NCBI GenBank assembly: GCA_002415485.1
Contig: DHYU01000037.1
Location: 1 to 63,208, forward strand
Length of the DNA stretch: 63,208 bases
From: Proteobacteria bacterium UBA5122
GTDB lineage: Bacteria; Pseudomonadota; Gammaproteobacteria; Tenderiales; Tenderiaceae
Direction: 5' to 3'
Below, piece after piece: positions 42,127 to 50,959 of the stretch (position 1 is its first letter; every line of letters begins with the position of its first letter). The notes under the pieces are model-generated. The model had not been told where the DNA came from. It did no database searches and worked only from the letters and a program-made list of their open reading frames with translations. A program made the position numbers and the translations under genes.

Positions 42127-43880
42127 TGATCTCCGGGATTTGGTTGCTGCTGGCATTGCTGGGACCACTGGGCTTGGCGTTGCTACTGATGACATGGCCG
42201 AGTTTGCGCGCCGGGCTAATAAAACTTGCCCCCTGGAGTGCGCTGCCAGCCTTGCTAATGGCGCTGCTGCCTGTGGATTTTTCCACCTCTGTCATCCCTG
42301 GCCTGTTGCTGGGCAGTCAGATTGGACTGGATGACAGCAGTCGCTATTTTCTGCTGCTGACATCCTTGGTGTGGCTGACAGCCGGTCTGCATGCAAGACC
42401 CGCCCATGCCCGGGCAGAGAAGCCTGGCTTCTTTATCTTGTTCCTGCTCGCCATGAGCGGCAATCTGGGGGTGGTGGTCGCAGGCGATATACTCAGCTTT
42501 TATCTGTCGTTTGCGTTGATGAGCTTCGCCGCTTATGGCTTGGTGATTCACTCCGCAACGGCCCACGCGCTGAGTGCGGGGCGAGTCTATATGACATTTG
42601 TTGTGCTGGGAGAGGTGATGCTGCTCTGCGCACTGATGCTGGCCGCGAGCCAGGCCCAAAGTTATGACTTTGAGACAATTCGTAGCGCAGTGGCACAATC
42701 GGAGTCTCGCAATCTGATCATGGCGTTAACAGTCATGAGCCTGGGTATCAAAATTGGCCTGCCCGGACTGCATGCCACCCTGCCACTGATTTATCGTGCC
42801 GCACCCATCCCCGCAGCGGCAGTACTCGCAGGTGCCATGATTAATGCTGGTTTACTCGGTTGGCTACGTCTGTTACCGGCCGGGCAGATCGCCCTCCCCG
42901 AGTGGAGTGCGGCATTGATGGGGCTGGGTTTATTTGCAGCCTTTTACGGCGTGCTGGTGGGTTTGACTCAGCGTGATGCCAAGACACTACTCGCCTATTC
43001 AAGTATCAGCCAGATGGGGATATTGACCTTTGCCGTGGGGCTGGGATTGGGGGCTCCACAGGCCTGGCCGACACTGCTGATGATCATCACCCTATACGCG
43101 GTGCATCACGGACTCGCCAAGGCTGCGTTATTTTTGGGACTAAACATGACTCAGCACGCCAGAGATGGGAGGCATTGGCGCTGGCTGGCGTTATTGGGAT
43201 TGGCCCTGCCGGCGCTCGCCCTCGCCGGTGCCCCCTTTACCAGCGGTATGGTGGCCAAAGCGTTATTGAAAGAGCAGATCTATCTTGCGCCATGGCCAGT
43301 GTTATTGGGCTGGCTATTGCCATTGAGCTCACTGGCGACGACCTTGTTAGTCATTCGATTGTTCTATTTAGTGCGGTCTTATCCCGGCAATGGGGAATGC
43401 CAGACATGTCATTGGCAACGCCTATCCTGGGCATTGTTGGTGATTGCATCGCTCGTGTGTGTCTGGTTTATCCCTAAAAACGATGAAACAGCGTTATTGT
43501 CGCTTTCCACCATCTGGCAATCCCTCTGGCCAGTGCTAGGCGCGATGATACTTTTCTTCATCACGGCCCGAGGTCTGGCACGATTAAACATTACCATCGC
43601 AGAAATTCCCGCCGGTGACCTGTTTGTGCCGGTGCTATCCGCAGTAGTGAGGCTGGCTAGATTCTTTATTCAAATAACCAAGGAGAGGCTGCCGATTTAT
43701 CAGGAACAGGTATCGCAATTGATTGCCAGGCTCGTTCACTGCCTTAATGGACATCACGGGTTGGCCTCAGTTGAAGCCCGGACAGGACGCTGGCCTATAG
43801 CGATCATTTTGGTATTGATGTTGATATTGACATTCATACTCCCCGGCTTGTTGATCGCGCCTTCCTCAGGAGATGGGTAA
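42123..43880 (+). CDS. Antiporter-like subunit, third copy (proton-conducting transporter family)
   Basis: A 585-aa protein from ATG 42123, overlapping the previous stop by 4 nt; a longer frame from 42000 lies inside the upstream gene. It has about 15 membrane helices with SFYLSFALMSFAAYGLVIHS, KIGLPGLHATLPLIYRAAPIPAAAVLAG (two blocks), YSSISQMGILTF, HHGLAKAALFLGLN and APFTSGMVAKALL. It is more diverged than the other two copies and has an extra C-terminal segment from about residue 480 that ends in a membrane helix. It is the last gene of the operon. Confidence 0.85.
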   Translation: MMISGIWLLLALLGPLGLALLLMTWPSLRAGLIKLAPWSALPALLMALLPVDFSTSVIPGLLLGSQIGLDDSSRYFLLLTSLVWLTAGLHARPAHARAEKPGFFILFLLAMSGNLGVVVAGDILSFYLSFALMSFAAYGLVIHSATAHALSAGRVYMTFVVLGEVMLLCALMLAASQAQSYDFETIRSAVAQSESRNLIMALTVMSLGIKIGLPGLHATLPLIYRAAPIPAAAVLAGAMINAGLLGWLRLLPAGQIALPEWSAALMGLGLFAAFYGVLVGLTQRDAKTLLAYSSISQMGILTFAVGLGLGAPQAWPTLLMIITLYAVHHGLAKAALFLGLNMTQHARDGRHWRWLALLGLALPALALAGAPFTSGMVAKALLKEQIYLAPWPVLLGWLLPLSSLATTLLVIRLFYLVRSYPGNGECQTCHWQRLSWALLVIASLVCVWFIPKNDETALLSLSTIWQSLWPVLGAMILFFITARGLARLNITIAEIPAGDLFVPVLSAVVRLARFFIQITKERLPIYQEQVSQLIARLVHCLNGHHGLASVEARTGRWPIAIILVLMLILTFILPGLLIAPSSGDG

Positions 43881-44062
43881 GTGTTAAGTTGTTGCTATCC
43901 AAGGGGCTATCGATAAATGATGTGCCTGGAACCATTCAATCCATAAGAAAAAGCTTATTACTCAAGGAACTTGCAACGTATTCATTGGACAAAACAAGAG
44001 ATAAGTTCTAATTCTACTTGAACGACTATTCCAACTACGCGTAGTGACTGAGGGGCAGCTGC

Positions 44063-45754
44063 ATGCTAGTTTTTGAAAGCGTTTTTTATGAGATAGCCGC
44101 GCTACTGGCCGTTGCCGCAGTGATCGGCGCCATTGGTGTTTGGCTGCGCCAGCCTCTAATAGTCGCATTTATTGCTGCCGGCATTTTAGTTGGCCCTAGT
44201 GGTTTTGAGTGGGTCGCCGCCAGTGATCAGGTTGATCTATTGGCCAAAATGGGCATCGCGCTGTTGTTGTTTGTTGTGGGTCTCAAGCTTGATCTGCACA
44301 TCATTCGCACCCTGGGGCCCGTCGCATTGGCCACAGGTCTCGGCCAGGTTTTGTTTACCTCGATCGTCGGTTATTTGATCGCAGTGGCATTGGGCATGAC
44401 TCCCGTCACTGCACTGTATGTTGCCGTGGCGCTGACATTCTCCAGCACCATCATCATCGTCAAGCTGCTCTCCGATAAAAAAGAAATCGATGCGCTGCAT
44501 GGGCGTATTGCCGTTGGTTTTCTCATCGTACAAGACATCTTTGTCGTGCTGGTGATGATAGGCCTTACCGCCCTGGGCGTCGGCACCAGTGCCGAGTCTG
44601 GCGGCCTTGGGCTTGAGATGCTGGGGGTGTTAATCAAAGGCATTCTCATGCTCGCCCTGGTGGCCTTACTGATGAAATATGTCTTGCCACGCTTGACCCA
44701 ACATTTGGCTAAATCGGTAGAGTTATTAATTCTGTTTGCGATTGCCTGGGCAGTATTATTGGCATCGATTGGTGATGCGCTCGGTTTCAGCAAAGAGGTG
44801 GGCGCATTTCTGGCAGGGATCTCACTTGCCTCTACCCCATTTCGCGAAACGATTGGCGCCCGCTTGGTCGGGCTACGTGATTTTCTGCTGTTATTCTTTT
44901 TCATCGATCTCGGTGCAGGACTGGAGATTGCCACGCTCGGTGCCCAACTCGAGGCCGCGATCATACTGTCGCTGTTTGTGCTGATCGGCAATCCGCTGAT
45001 CGTGATGGTCATCATGGGCGTGATGGGATACCGAAAGCGGACTGGGTTTCTGGCGGGTTTAACGGTCGCGCAGATCAGCGAGTTCTCTTTAATCATGGTG
45101 GCGCTGGGCCTGAGCCTTGGCCATCTGGAACCGGAAACAGTCGGTTTGGTCACACTGGTCGGATTAATCACCATCAGTGGCTCTACTTATATGATCCTGT
45201 ACTCACACGTATTGTATGAACGATTTGCGCCCTGGCTCGGCATCTTCGAACGCAAACACCCCTACCGTGAAGCCGCGTATGCAGCGCCACCAGAAGGCTC
45301 TGAGGATGTCATCGTGCTAGGGCTTGGCCGTTATGGGCAAAATGTCAGTCATATCCTGCGACAACGTGGATGTGAAGTTTTGGGCGTGGATTTTGACCCG
45401 GAAATCATTCGGACCATGCAGCGTAATGGTTATGCCATGTTGTATGGAGATGCCGAAGATCCGGAGTTTTTAGGCACCCTGCCCTTAAACCGGGTGAAAT
45501 GGATTGTGAGCACGGCTCCCGATCGTCAGGTCAATCTCGCCCTGTTACAAGGCCTACGCCATCACGCTTATCAGGGACGTGTCGCCGTGACTGCCCACTC
45601 CCCTGCAAATGCCGACCTGCTGAAACAGGCCGGTGCTGACCTGGTATTACGCCCATTTGCCGATGCGGCCAAGGAAGCGGTTGATAGATTACTTTCGCCA
45701 AACAATAAATCCGATGTCGTAAGCGTACTTAATCATCAAACGGATACCCACTAA
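44063..45754 (+). CDS. CPA2-family cation/proton antiporter with TrkA-N domain (Kef/YbaL-like)
   Basis: A 563-aa protein. Residues 1-390 hold about 12 membrane helices of the CPA2 exchanger fold (VWLRQPLIVAFIAAGILVGP, LLLFVVGLKLDL, GFLIVQDIFVVLVMIGL, FSKEVGAFLAGISLA). The cytoplasmic part begins near 410 with an NAD-binding Rossmann motif (VIVLGLGRYGQNVSHILRQRG) that gates K+ efflux in Kef proteins. It lies 182 nt downstream of the Mrp-like operon and 39 nt before a universal stress protein gene, forming an ion-homeostasis neighbourhood. Transported ion is not decided by sequence. Confidence 0.9.
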   Translation: MLVFESVFYEIAALLAVAAVIGAIGVWLRQPLIVAFIAAGILVGPSGFEWVAASDQVDLLAKMGIALLLFVVGLKLDLHIIRTLGPVALATGLGQVLFTSIVGYLIAVALGMTPVTALYVAVALTFSSTIIIVKLLSDKKEIDALHGRIAVGFLIVQDIFVVLVMIGLTALGVGTSAESGGLGLEMLGVLIKGILMLALVALLMKYVLPRLTQHLAKSVELLILFAIAWAVLLASIGDALGFSKEVGAFLAGISLASTPFRETIGARLVGLRDFLLLFFFIDLGAGLEIATLGAQLEAAIILSLFVLIGNPLIVMVIMGVMGYRKRTGFLAGLTVAQISEFSLIMVALGLSLGHLEPETVGLVTLVGLITISGSTYMILYSHVLYERFAPWLGIFERKHPYREAAYAAPPEGSEDVIVLGLGRYGQNVSHILRQRGCEVLGVDFDPEIIRTMQRNGYAMLYGDAEDPEFLGTLPLNRVKWIVSTAPDRQVNLALLQGLRHHAYQGRVAVTAHSPANADLLKQAGADLVLRPFADAAKEAVDRLLSPNNKSDVVSVLNHQTDTH

Positions 45755-45793
45755 TTATGTTGGCACCTAAAATTCTATGCTAGGAAATCAGTC

Positions 45794-46768
45794 ATGAAAT
45801 GTTTTAAAAACATCCTCTTCGTCAAAGAACAGAATGCCGATTGCGAAACCGCACTAGACCGTGCCGTGACCTTGGCACAGAAAAATCAAGCATCGTTAAC
45901 GATCATTGATGTGGTAGAGATCTTCCCCAATCACTTTAGTGCCATTCCGAAAGGATATACGTCAGAAACGCTCTTACAAACACTCTTTGATGAACGGCAG
46001 AAACAGCTGGAACAACTTGTTGTTTATGCCCGTAAGCAGATGAATATCGAGACACGAATCGTCAGTGGCATCCCTTACCTGGAAGTCATTCGGAATGTGT
46101 TGGCAGAAAACTACGACCTAGTGATCAAACCTACCCAAAATCGCTTCAGCCTAAAAGAAAGGCTTTTTGGAGGTACAGACCTTCATTTACTGCGCAAGTG
46201 TCCCGTCCCTGTGTGGTTGGTAAAGGCAAACAAGGCGCAACAGAATTTTGGCATTATTGCGGCCATCGATATCGCGCATGACACTGACTCTGAATCCGGC
46301 AATGCCCTCAGTCGGGATATTATAGACTCAGCCCACGGCCTGGCATTGGCCAATCACTCAGAGCTTCACATTGTTCATGCATGGCAGGCCTTGGGAGAAG
46401 GTGTATTGCGTAGTGGCCGTAGTCACATATCAAACGAAGATGTTGATCAATACGTGGCCGAAGAAAAGCAACGTCACCGTAAATGGGTAGAACAATTCAC
46501 CCAAGAGGTCATCAAACAGTCGGGCAAAGAGGCAGAGAGTCAGACACTGCCTCGCATCCATCTTCCCAAAGGATTACCGAAGGATGTCATTCCCCAGTTA
46601 GCGCAGGATCTCGACGTCGACTTGATAGTCATGGGCACTGTGGCCCGTGTCGGCATCCCCGGCTTTTTCATGGGCAATACGGCGGAAATGATCTTAAACA
46701 ACCTGGATTGTTCAGTTCTGGCATTAAAACCCGCGGGGTTCAAAACTCCGGTATCGCTTAATGATTAG
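45794..46768 (+). CDS. Tandem universal stress protein (UspE-like)
   Basis: A 324-aa protein with two Usp domains. The first starts KNILFVKEQNADCETALDRA and ends VPVWLVKAN near residue 150; the second ends with the ATP-site pattern VIMGTVARVGIPGFFMGNTAEMIL near residue 300. Tandem Usp proteins of about 315 aa are typical UspE forms induced by stress. It follows the CPA2 antiporter closely and may be co-transcribed. Confidence 0.9.
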   Translation: MKCFKNILFVKEQNADCETALDRAVTLAQKNQASLTIIDVVEIFPNHFSAIPKGYTSETLLQTLFDERQKQLEQLVVYARKQMNIETRIVSGIPYLEVIRNVLAENYDLVIKPTQNRFSLKERLFGGTDLHLLRKCPVPVWLVKANKAQQNFGIIAAIDIAHDTDSESGNALSRDIIDSAHGLALANHSELHIVHAWQALGEGVLRSGRSHISNEDVDQYVAEEKQRHRKWVEQFTQEVIKQSGKEAESQTLPRIHLPKGLPKDVIPQLAQDLDVDLIVMGTVARVGIPGFFMGNTAEMILNNLDCSVLALKPAGFKTPVSLND

Positions 46769-46787
46769 TGAGTATGAGAATTCCAAT

Positions 46788-48161
46788 TCAGCTTGATGAA
46801 TCAGGAGCATCATCGGCATTGGTGATCAATTTGTCCGGCAGTTGTTTCTTTGCCTTTGCCCCTAGCTGTTTGAGTTGTTCAGTTCGTCTAATGAGATTGC
46901 CACGACCATCGGTGAGACGTTTATAGGCCAGCTCATAGGCACCTTGTGCCTTGGAAATCTTGTCGCCGACATCATCCAGTGCCTCGACAAACAGAACGAT
47001 CTGATCATACAAACCACCCGCCTTGTCTGCGATTTCTTGCGCATTGCGGTTTTGATACTCATAGCGCCAGATATTGTGCACGGTTTTCAATGTTGCCAAT
47101 AACGTACTTGGACTGACGACGATAATGTTTTGTTCGAAGGCATCACGGAAGATTTGCTGATCATGCTCAACGGCTGTAATAAACGCGGCCTCTATCGGGA
47201 TGAACATCAGCACAAAATCAAGACTGCTGATATCAGGCAGATCTTCGTAATTTTTGGCACTCAAGCCCTTGAGGTGTGTACGTAGAGAGGTGATGTGTTC
47301 TTTCAGTGCCTTTTGGCGCTCATCAGCATCGGTCGCATTGCAATAGCGCTCATAGGCTGTCAGCGTCACCTTTGAGTCGATGATGATCTCTTTGCCCTCC
47401 GGCAGGCGCACGATCGCATCGGGGCGATAGCGCTTCTTTTGATCACCCAGATCGATGGTGTAACTCTCCTGCGTGACGTATTCGCGTCCTTTGTGCAGGC
47501 CGGATTCTTCCAGTACACGCTCGAGAATAACCTCCCCCCAAGCGCCTTGCGCCGTATTCTGCCCCTTCAAGGCCTTGGTCAGATTCAGCGCGTCTTCACT
47601 GATCTGTTGGTTCAATTCCTTGAGGTGTTTGATCTCGTGAAATAGAGAAATTCTGTCCTTGGATTCTTTCTCGTAGGCATCCTCTATTTTTTTCCTGAAA
47701 TCTCCAAGCTGTTCACGCAGAGGGGTTAGAATCTGGCTGAGATTGTCTTTGTTCTGATCGGTAAATTTCTTCGACTTTTCTTCGATGATCCGGTTGGCAA
47801 GGTTCTCGAATTCCTTACTCAGGCTGGCCCGCGCATCTTCCAGTAATTTAATCTTTTCTTCATTCTGCCGGGTTTCCTGTTGCAGGAGCGTCTCCAGGCG
47901 CACCCGCGCCCCACGTTCCTCCAGCAAAGCCTGCTGCCCGGCATCAACTTGGGTCCTCGTCTGTCCCAGCTCGGCTTCGAGCTTGCTTAACTGACCGACC
48001 TTGTCGGCAAGCAGGGTTTCGAGATTGTGTTTGAGATTGGCCTGCTGTTCCTCGGCCTGCTGTTTGAGCTCTGTCAGTCTTCCTTGTATGAGTCGATAGC
48101 CGACGAACACACCGGCCCCCAGGCCTACGCAGAAGATGATGATGGCAAACACGACGTCCAT
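46788..48161 (-). CDS. rmuC: DNA recombination protein RmuC
   Basis: A 457-aa protein beginning with one membrane helix (VVFAIIIFCVGLGAGVFVGYRL), then a long coiled coil to about residue 180 and the RmuC core: NTAQGAWGEVILERVLEESGL, RYRPDAIVRLPEGKEIIIDSKV, FVLMFIPIEAAF and NIIVVSPSTLLATLKTV. The core resembles a nuclease fold; RmuC limits inversion of short repeats in E. coli. ATG 48161 has a GGA site nearby; a GTG two codons upstream is possible. It is divergent from the DUF502 gene. Confidence 0.93.
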   Translation of the reverse strand: MDVVFAIIIFCVGLGAGVFVGYRLIQGRLTELKQQAEEQQANLKHNLETLLADKVGQLSKLEAELGQTRTQVDAGQQALLEERGARVRLETLLQQETRQNEEKIKLLEDARASLSKEFENLANRIIEEKSKKFTDQNKDNLSQILTPLREQLGDFRKKIEDAYEKESKDRISLFHEIKHLKELNQQISEDALNLTKALKGQNTAQGAWGEVILERVLEESGLHKGREYVTQESYTIDLGDQKKRYRPDAIVRLPEGKEIIIDSKVTLTAYERYCNATDADERQKALKEHITSLRTHLKGLSAKNYEDLPDISSLDFVLMFIPIEAAFITAVEHDQQIFRDAFEQNIIVVSPSTLLATLKTVHNIWRYEYQNRNAQEIADKAGGLYDQIVLFVEALDDVGDKISKAQGAYELAYKRLTDGRGNLIRRTEQLKQLGAKAKKQLPDKLITNADDAPDSSS

Positions 48162-48280
48162 GAGCACGGTCCAAATGAAGGATGAATGAGATCTCTACTA
48201 TATGCGCCTATAATACCTCAGTTGCAGGCAGCAGCAGTGGTATACTCGCCACTGGTTATTCTTGTAAAAGGCCTGGCCAC

Positions 48281-48940
48281 ATGAGCGTCAAAGTCCCCCA
48301 CTTTCGCCGTTATCTGCTCACCGGCATCATCACCGTGATCCCGATCTGGATTACCTGGTTGATCTTTGATTTCGTCCTGACCCAACTATCAAAACTGGGC
48401 ATGCCCTGGGTCAAGGCAGCATCCAAACAGGCGGAGACCCTGCTACCTGAATTGTCGAGCTGGTTGTTGCATCCTTGGTTCCAAGGTGGTTTGGCGATTT
48501 TATTGACCCTGCTCCTGCTCTACATCATCGGCTGGTTCACCAGCCGGGTAGTTGGCGCCCGGATGTTGCATTTATTCGAGATCGTGCTGGCCAAAATCCC
48601 GTTTGTACAAACCATTTATGGCGCGACCAAGAAGCTTCTCGGGGTATTGCAGCAAAAACCCGATAACGTCCAGCGCGTGGTATTGATAGCATTCCCATCA
48701 CCCGAGATGCGCACCGTCGGCTTTGTGACTCGCGTATTCACTGATACCGATAGCGGCCGTGAACTCGCTGCCGTCTATGTGCCCACAACCCCCAATCCTA
48801 CCAGCGGCTATCTGGAGATCGTGCCCATCGAAAATCTGATCTCTACAGACTGGACGATGGAACAAGCCATGACCTTTATCATTTCCGGTGGCGCAGTGGC
48901 ACCGGATAGCGTTAGTTTCGATCGCAAACCAAAAGACTGA
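48281..48940 (+). CDS. DUF502 family membrane protein
   Basis: A 219-aa protein from ATG 48281 (MSVKVPHFRRYLLTG) with AAGG upstream; the open frame continues to 48182 but without conservation. Two membrane helices (IITVIPIWITWLIFDFVL and GGLAILLTLLLLYIIGW) are followed by IPFVQTIYGATKKLL, VGFVTR and VYVPTTPNPTSGYL, all typical of DUF502. The family is common in bacteria and in plants (COV1); its function is not established. Confidence 0.9.
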   Translation: MSVKVPHFRRYLLTGIITVIPIWITWLIFDFVLTQLSKLGMPWVKAASKQAETLLPELSSWLLHPWFQGGLAILLTLLLLYIIGWFTSRVVGARMLHLFEIVLAKIPFVQTIYGATKKLLGVLQQKPDNVQRVVLIAFPSPEMRTVGFVTRVFTDTDSGRELAAVYVPTTPNPTSGYLEIVPIENLISTDWTMEQAMTFIISGGAVAPDSVSFDRKPKD

Positions 48941-49085
48941 TGGGTACCATCACACGGGGCTTACGCTTTCCCGCGCGTATTTAATACCGCTGAGCTACCT
49001 GATCGGAGAGCCTTCGATGCTCCACAGTCCATGACGCTTGCCTTGTACGGCCATCATTTATAACTCTCGCCAGTGCCTATACATA

Positions 49086-49117
49086 AAACGCCCGCCATGA
49101 TGGCATAGCGGGCGTTT
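49086..49117 (-). terminator. Hairpin terminator between the DUF502 and transglycosylase genes
   Basis: AAACGCCCGC at 49086-49095 pairs with GCGGGCGTTT at 49108-49117 over a 12-nt loop. The A- and T-ends flank it on both sides, so it may serve both converging genes; it lies 25 nt after the transglycosylase stop. Confidence 0.75.
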
Positions 49118-49141
49118 ATAAAAGGGCGAAGTCTGCGATGA

Positions 49142-49978
49142 TTAATTCATAGCGAGTTTGAGTGACTCACCGATAAAGGCCTTGTTGAATGGGTCGACGA
49201 CAACGGCCAAGTGACGCTTTACCTTCACAACGTATTTAAATTTGTTGTAATCCGGCACGCTATTAGCGGCACGATATCCAACATTGTATGCAACCAGTGC
49301 ATGTTCAATAGAGTCACTACGCTCTTCAAGCATCAGCAAGAACTTAGAAGCGATGCGAATATTGAATTCATCATTCGTCATCAGGTCAACGATCAATGCC
49401 TCATCTGATCGATAACGGCCAAACTCCTCAGGGTATTGCTTTAGTACATCACGTGCGGCAGTGACCTTGACCTGCATGACGCCATAAGAACGCTTGCCTA
49501 CCGGCGCAGTCATATGCCCAATCCTGCCAAGCTGACCCGCAATTGTCTCTTGTAACAACACGCCCTGCAGGATTCTGGCGTGTTCTTCACCACCATTTTG
49601 AAGACCTATGTCGTAGGTCATGGTCAGTAACTGAATTTGTTCGTCAGTGAGCCAGGTTTTCGTCAGCGAATTCCAGAACAGACCTTCTTCAGCTTGTTTG
49701 CCTTGGCTAGCTGCAAATAAAAAACTACGACGACTGTATCGATCTATCTGCGCCCCGGACAACTCTTCAACAGTGGCCCGCGTATCGAAGCACAAGTCCT
49801 CGAGATTCGCATTGGCATTATTAGGAGCTGAAAATAGCCATGGCAAAACAGCTGCAACCGCCAGACTCATACTAATCAATACAGCCTTGCCATTACTAAG
49901 ATTAGTCATTGATTTGCTTGTCAAAACAGGTACCTCCGGATTGATCGCGCTACCGGCCGGCCCTGGCGTAGTAGTCAT
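49142..49978 (-). CDS. Lytic transglycosylase-like protein (SLT fold)
   Basis: A 278-aa protein. A membrane or signal-anchor segment (KAVLISMSLAVAAVLPWLFS) lies at about residues 31-50, after a 30-residue cytoplasmic-type start, so the true start could be a later ATG (MTNLSNGKAV). The C-terminal half has the SLT order: catalytic Glu candidate in LLQETIAGQLG, SYGVMQVKVTAARDVL and ALVAYNVGY. It would cut peptidoglycan in the periplasm. The motifs are weaker than in MltC or Slt, so activity is likely but not certain. Confidence 0.78.
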   Translation of the reverse strand: MTTTPGPAGSAINPEVPVLTSKSMTNLSNGKAVLISMSLAVAAVLPWLFSAPNNANANLEDLCFDTRATVEELSGAQIDRYSRRSFLFAASQGKQAEEGLFWNSLTKTWLTDEQIQLLTMTYDIGLQNGGEEHARILQGVLLQETIAGQLGRIGHMTAPVGKRSYGVMQVKVTAARDVLKQYPEEFGRYRSDEALIVDLMTNDEFNIRIASKFLLMLEERSDSIEHALVAYNVGYRAANSVPDYNKFKYVVKVKRHLAVVVDPFNKAFIGESLKLAMN

Positions 49979-50154
49979 TTAAATACACATCAAATCTGAT
50001 CTACAAGACAGCCAAGCATAATTCATGCCAAATAAATAACTTTATTAGAAACAACCAAATAACAATGTTGAAGTTGATTCCCAACCAAAAGTGTAAAGAA
50101 TTCCGACACCTCGAGAAGTGATTACTTCGGTGGAGAAGTGACTCTTTAGGCAAA

Positions 50155-50184
50155 AAAAAGCCTGCATAATCATACAGGCCTTTT
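50155..50184 (-). terminator. Terminator downstream of tRNA-Asn
   Basis: On the minus strand the sequence just after the tRNA forms a GCCTG/CAGGC hairpin with one bulge and then eight T residues (A-run at 50152-50159 on the plus strand). It fits as the intrinsic terminator of the tRNA transcript. Confidence 0.75.
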
Positions 50185-50192
50185 AAGAATGA

Positions 50193-50268
50193 TGGCTCCC
50201 CGAACTGGACTCGAACCAGTGACCCAATGATTAACAGTCATTTGCTCTACCGACTGAGCTATCGGGGA
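50193..50268 (-). tRNA. tRNA-Asn (anticodon GTT)
   Basis: The minus strand reads TCCCCGATAGCTCAGTCGG at the 5' end and GGTTCGAGTCCAGTTCGGGG then AGCCA at the 3' end. The acceptor arms TCCCCGA and TTCGGGGA pair, the D, anticodon and T arms fold normally, and the anticodon loop is CTGTTAA with GTT. The CCA end is encoded. Confidence 0.97.
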
Positions 50269-50292
50269 ATGTCGTCGTTAACGATGGCGCGT

Positions 50293-50321
50293 ATATTACG
50301 TTTTTAGCTAGGCGAGGTCAA
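50293..50321 (-). promoter_or_regulatory. Sigma-70 promoter of tRNA-Asn
   Basis: On the minus strand TTGACC (50316-50321) and TAATAT (50293-50298) are separated by exactly 17 nt. The discriminator after the -10 box is ACGCGCC, GC-rich as in promoters under stringent control. The tRNA starts 25 nt after the -10 box. Confidence 0.8.
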
Positions 50322-50374
50322 CACAGGAATCGCAATTTATTGATATATTGTTCTAAATCCAATTAGATAGCCCA

Positions 50375-50959
50375 ATGAGCAATAAGAGAAAAGCCCCACC
50401 TGTCTCTATCCTCTTGTCCGCCGAAGATCGCGCACTATTCCACCAGGCGATGAGAGGAGTAAAGCGCTACACCGGTGATGACCGTGTAGATTTCACGCGC
50501 CCTCGTCAACAGGCACAAGGGAGTCAAACCAACATTTCGCCAGGCAGTGAACGATCTCAGCGCGATATTTTGTCCGAATCTACACGTCATGAGGCCGTTT
50601 CTGGGGACGAACGATTGCTCTATATTGGACAGGGCATCAACCCATCCCAGCTGAAACGCCTGAAACAAGGCGCCTTGCGGCCAGGAGTCACCCTGGATCT
50701 GCATGGATACAGCGCTGAAGAGGCACGCCTTGCTCTGGGCAGGCTTTTAGACCAGCCCTTATCGAATCGATGCCTGTGCGTTGTTCATGGCAAAGGGTAT
50801 AGCTCCGATAGTGCCGCCCCAAGGTTAAAAAACCTGGTCAATAGCTGGTTGCGACAACATCCGTCTGTCATCGCCTTTTGTTCGGCACAAGCCAAGGATG
50901 GCGGTACCGGTGCAGTATATGTGTTATTGAAACGCTCGCTTTCAGACCATCAAAAATGA
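50375..50959 (+). CDS. Smr-domain protein
   Basis: A 194-aa protein. After a hydrophilic N-terminal region (first 105 residues, including HQAMRGVKRY) comes an Smr domain: TLDLHGYSAEEARLALGRLL, the HGKG motif in CVVHGKGYSSDS and a closing GGTGAVYVLLKR. Small Smr proteins (SmrA/SmrB group) are nucleases; SmrB cuts mRNA at collided ribosomes in E. coli. The DLHG and HGKG motifs are intact. It ends overlapping the convergent SPOR-barrel gene by 10 nt. Confidence 0.9.
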   Translation: MSNKRKAPPVSILLSAEDRALFHQAMRGVKRYTGDDRVDFTRPRQQAQGSQTNISPGSERSQRDILSESTRHEAVSGDERLLYIGQGINPSQLKRLKQGALRPGVTLDLHGYSAEEARLALGRLLDQPLSNRCLCVVHGKGYSSDSAAPRLKNLVNSWLRQHPSVIAFCSAQAKDGGTGAVYVLLKRSLSDHQK

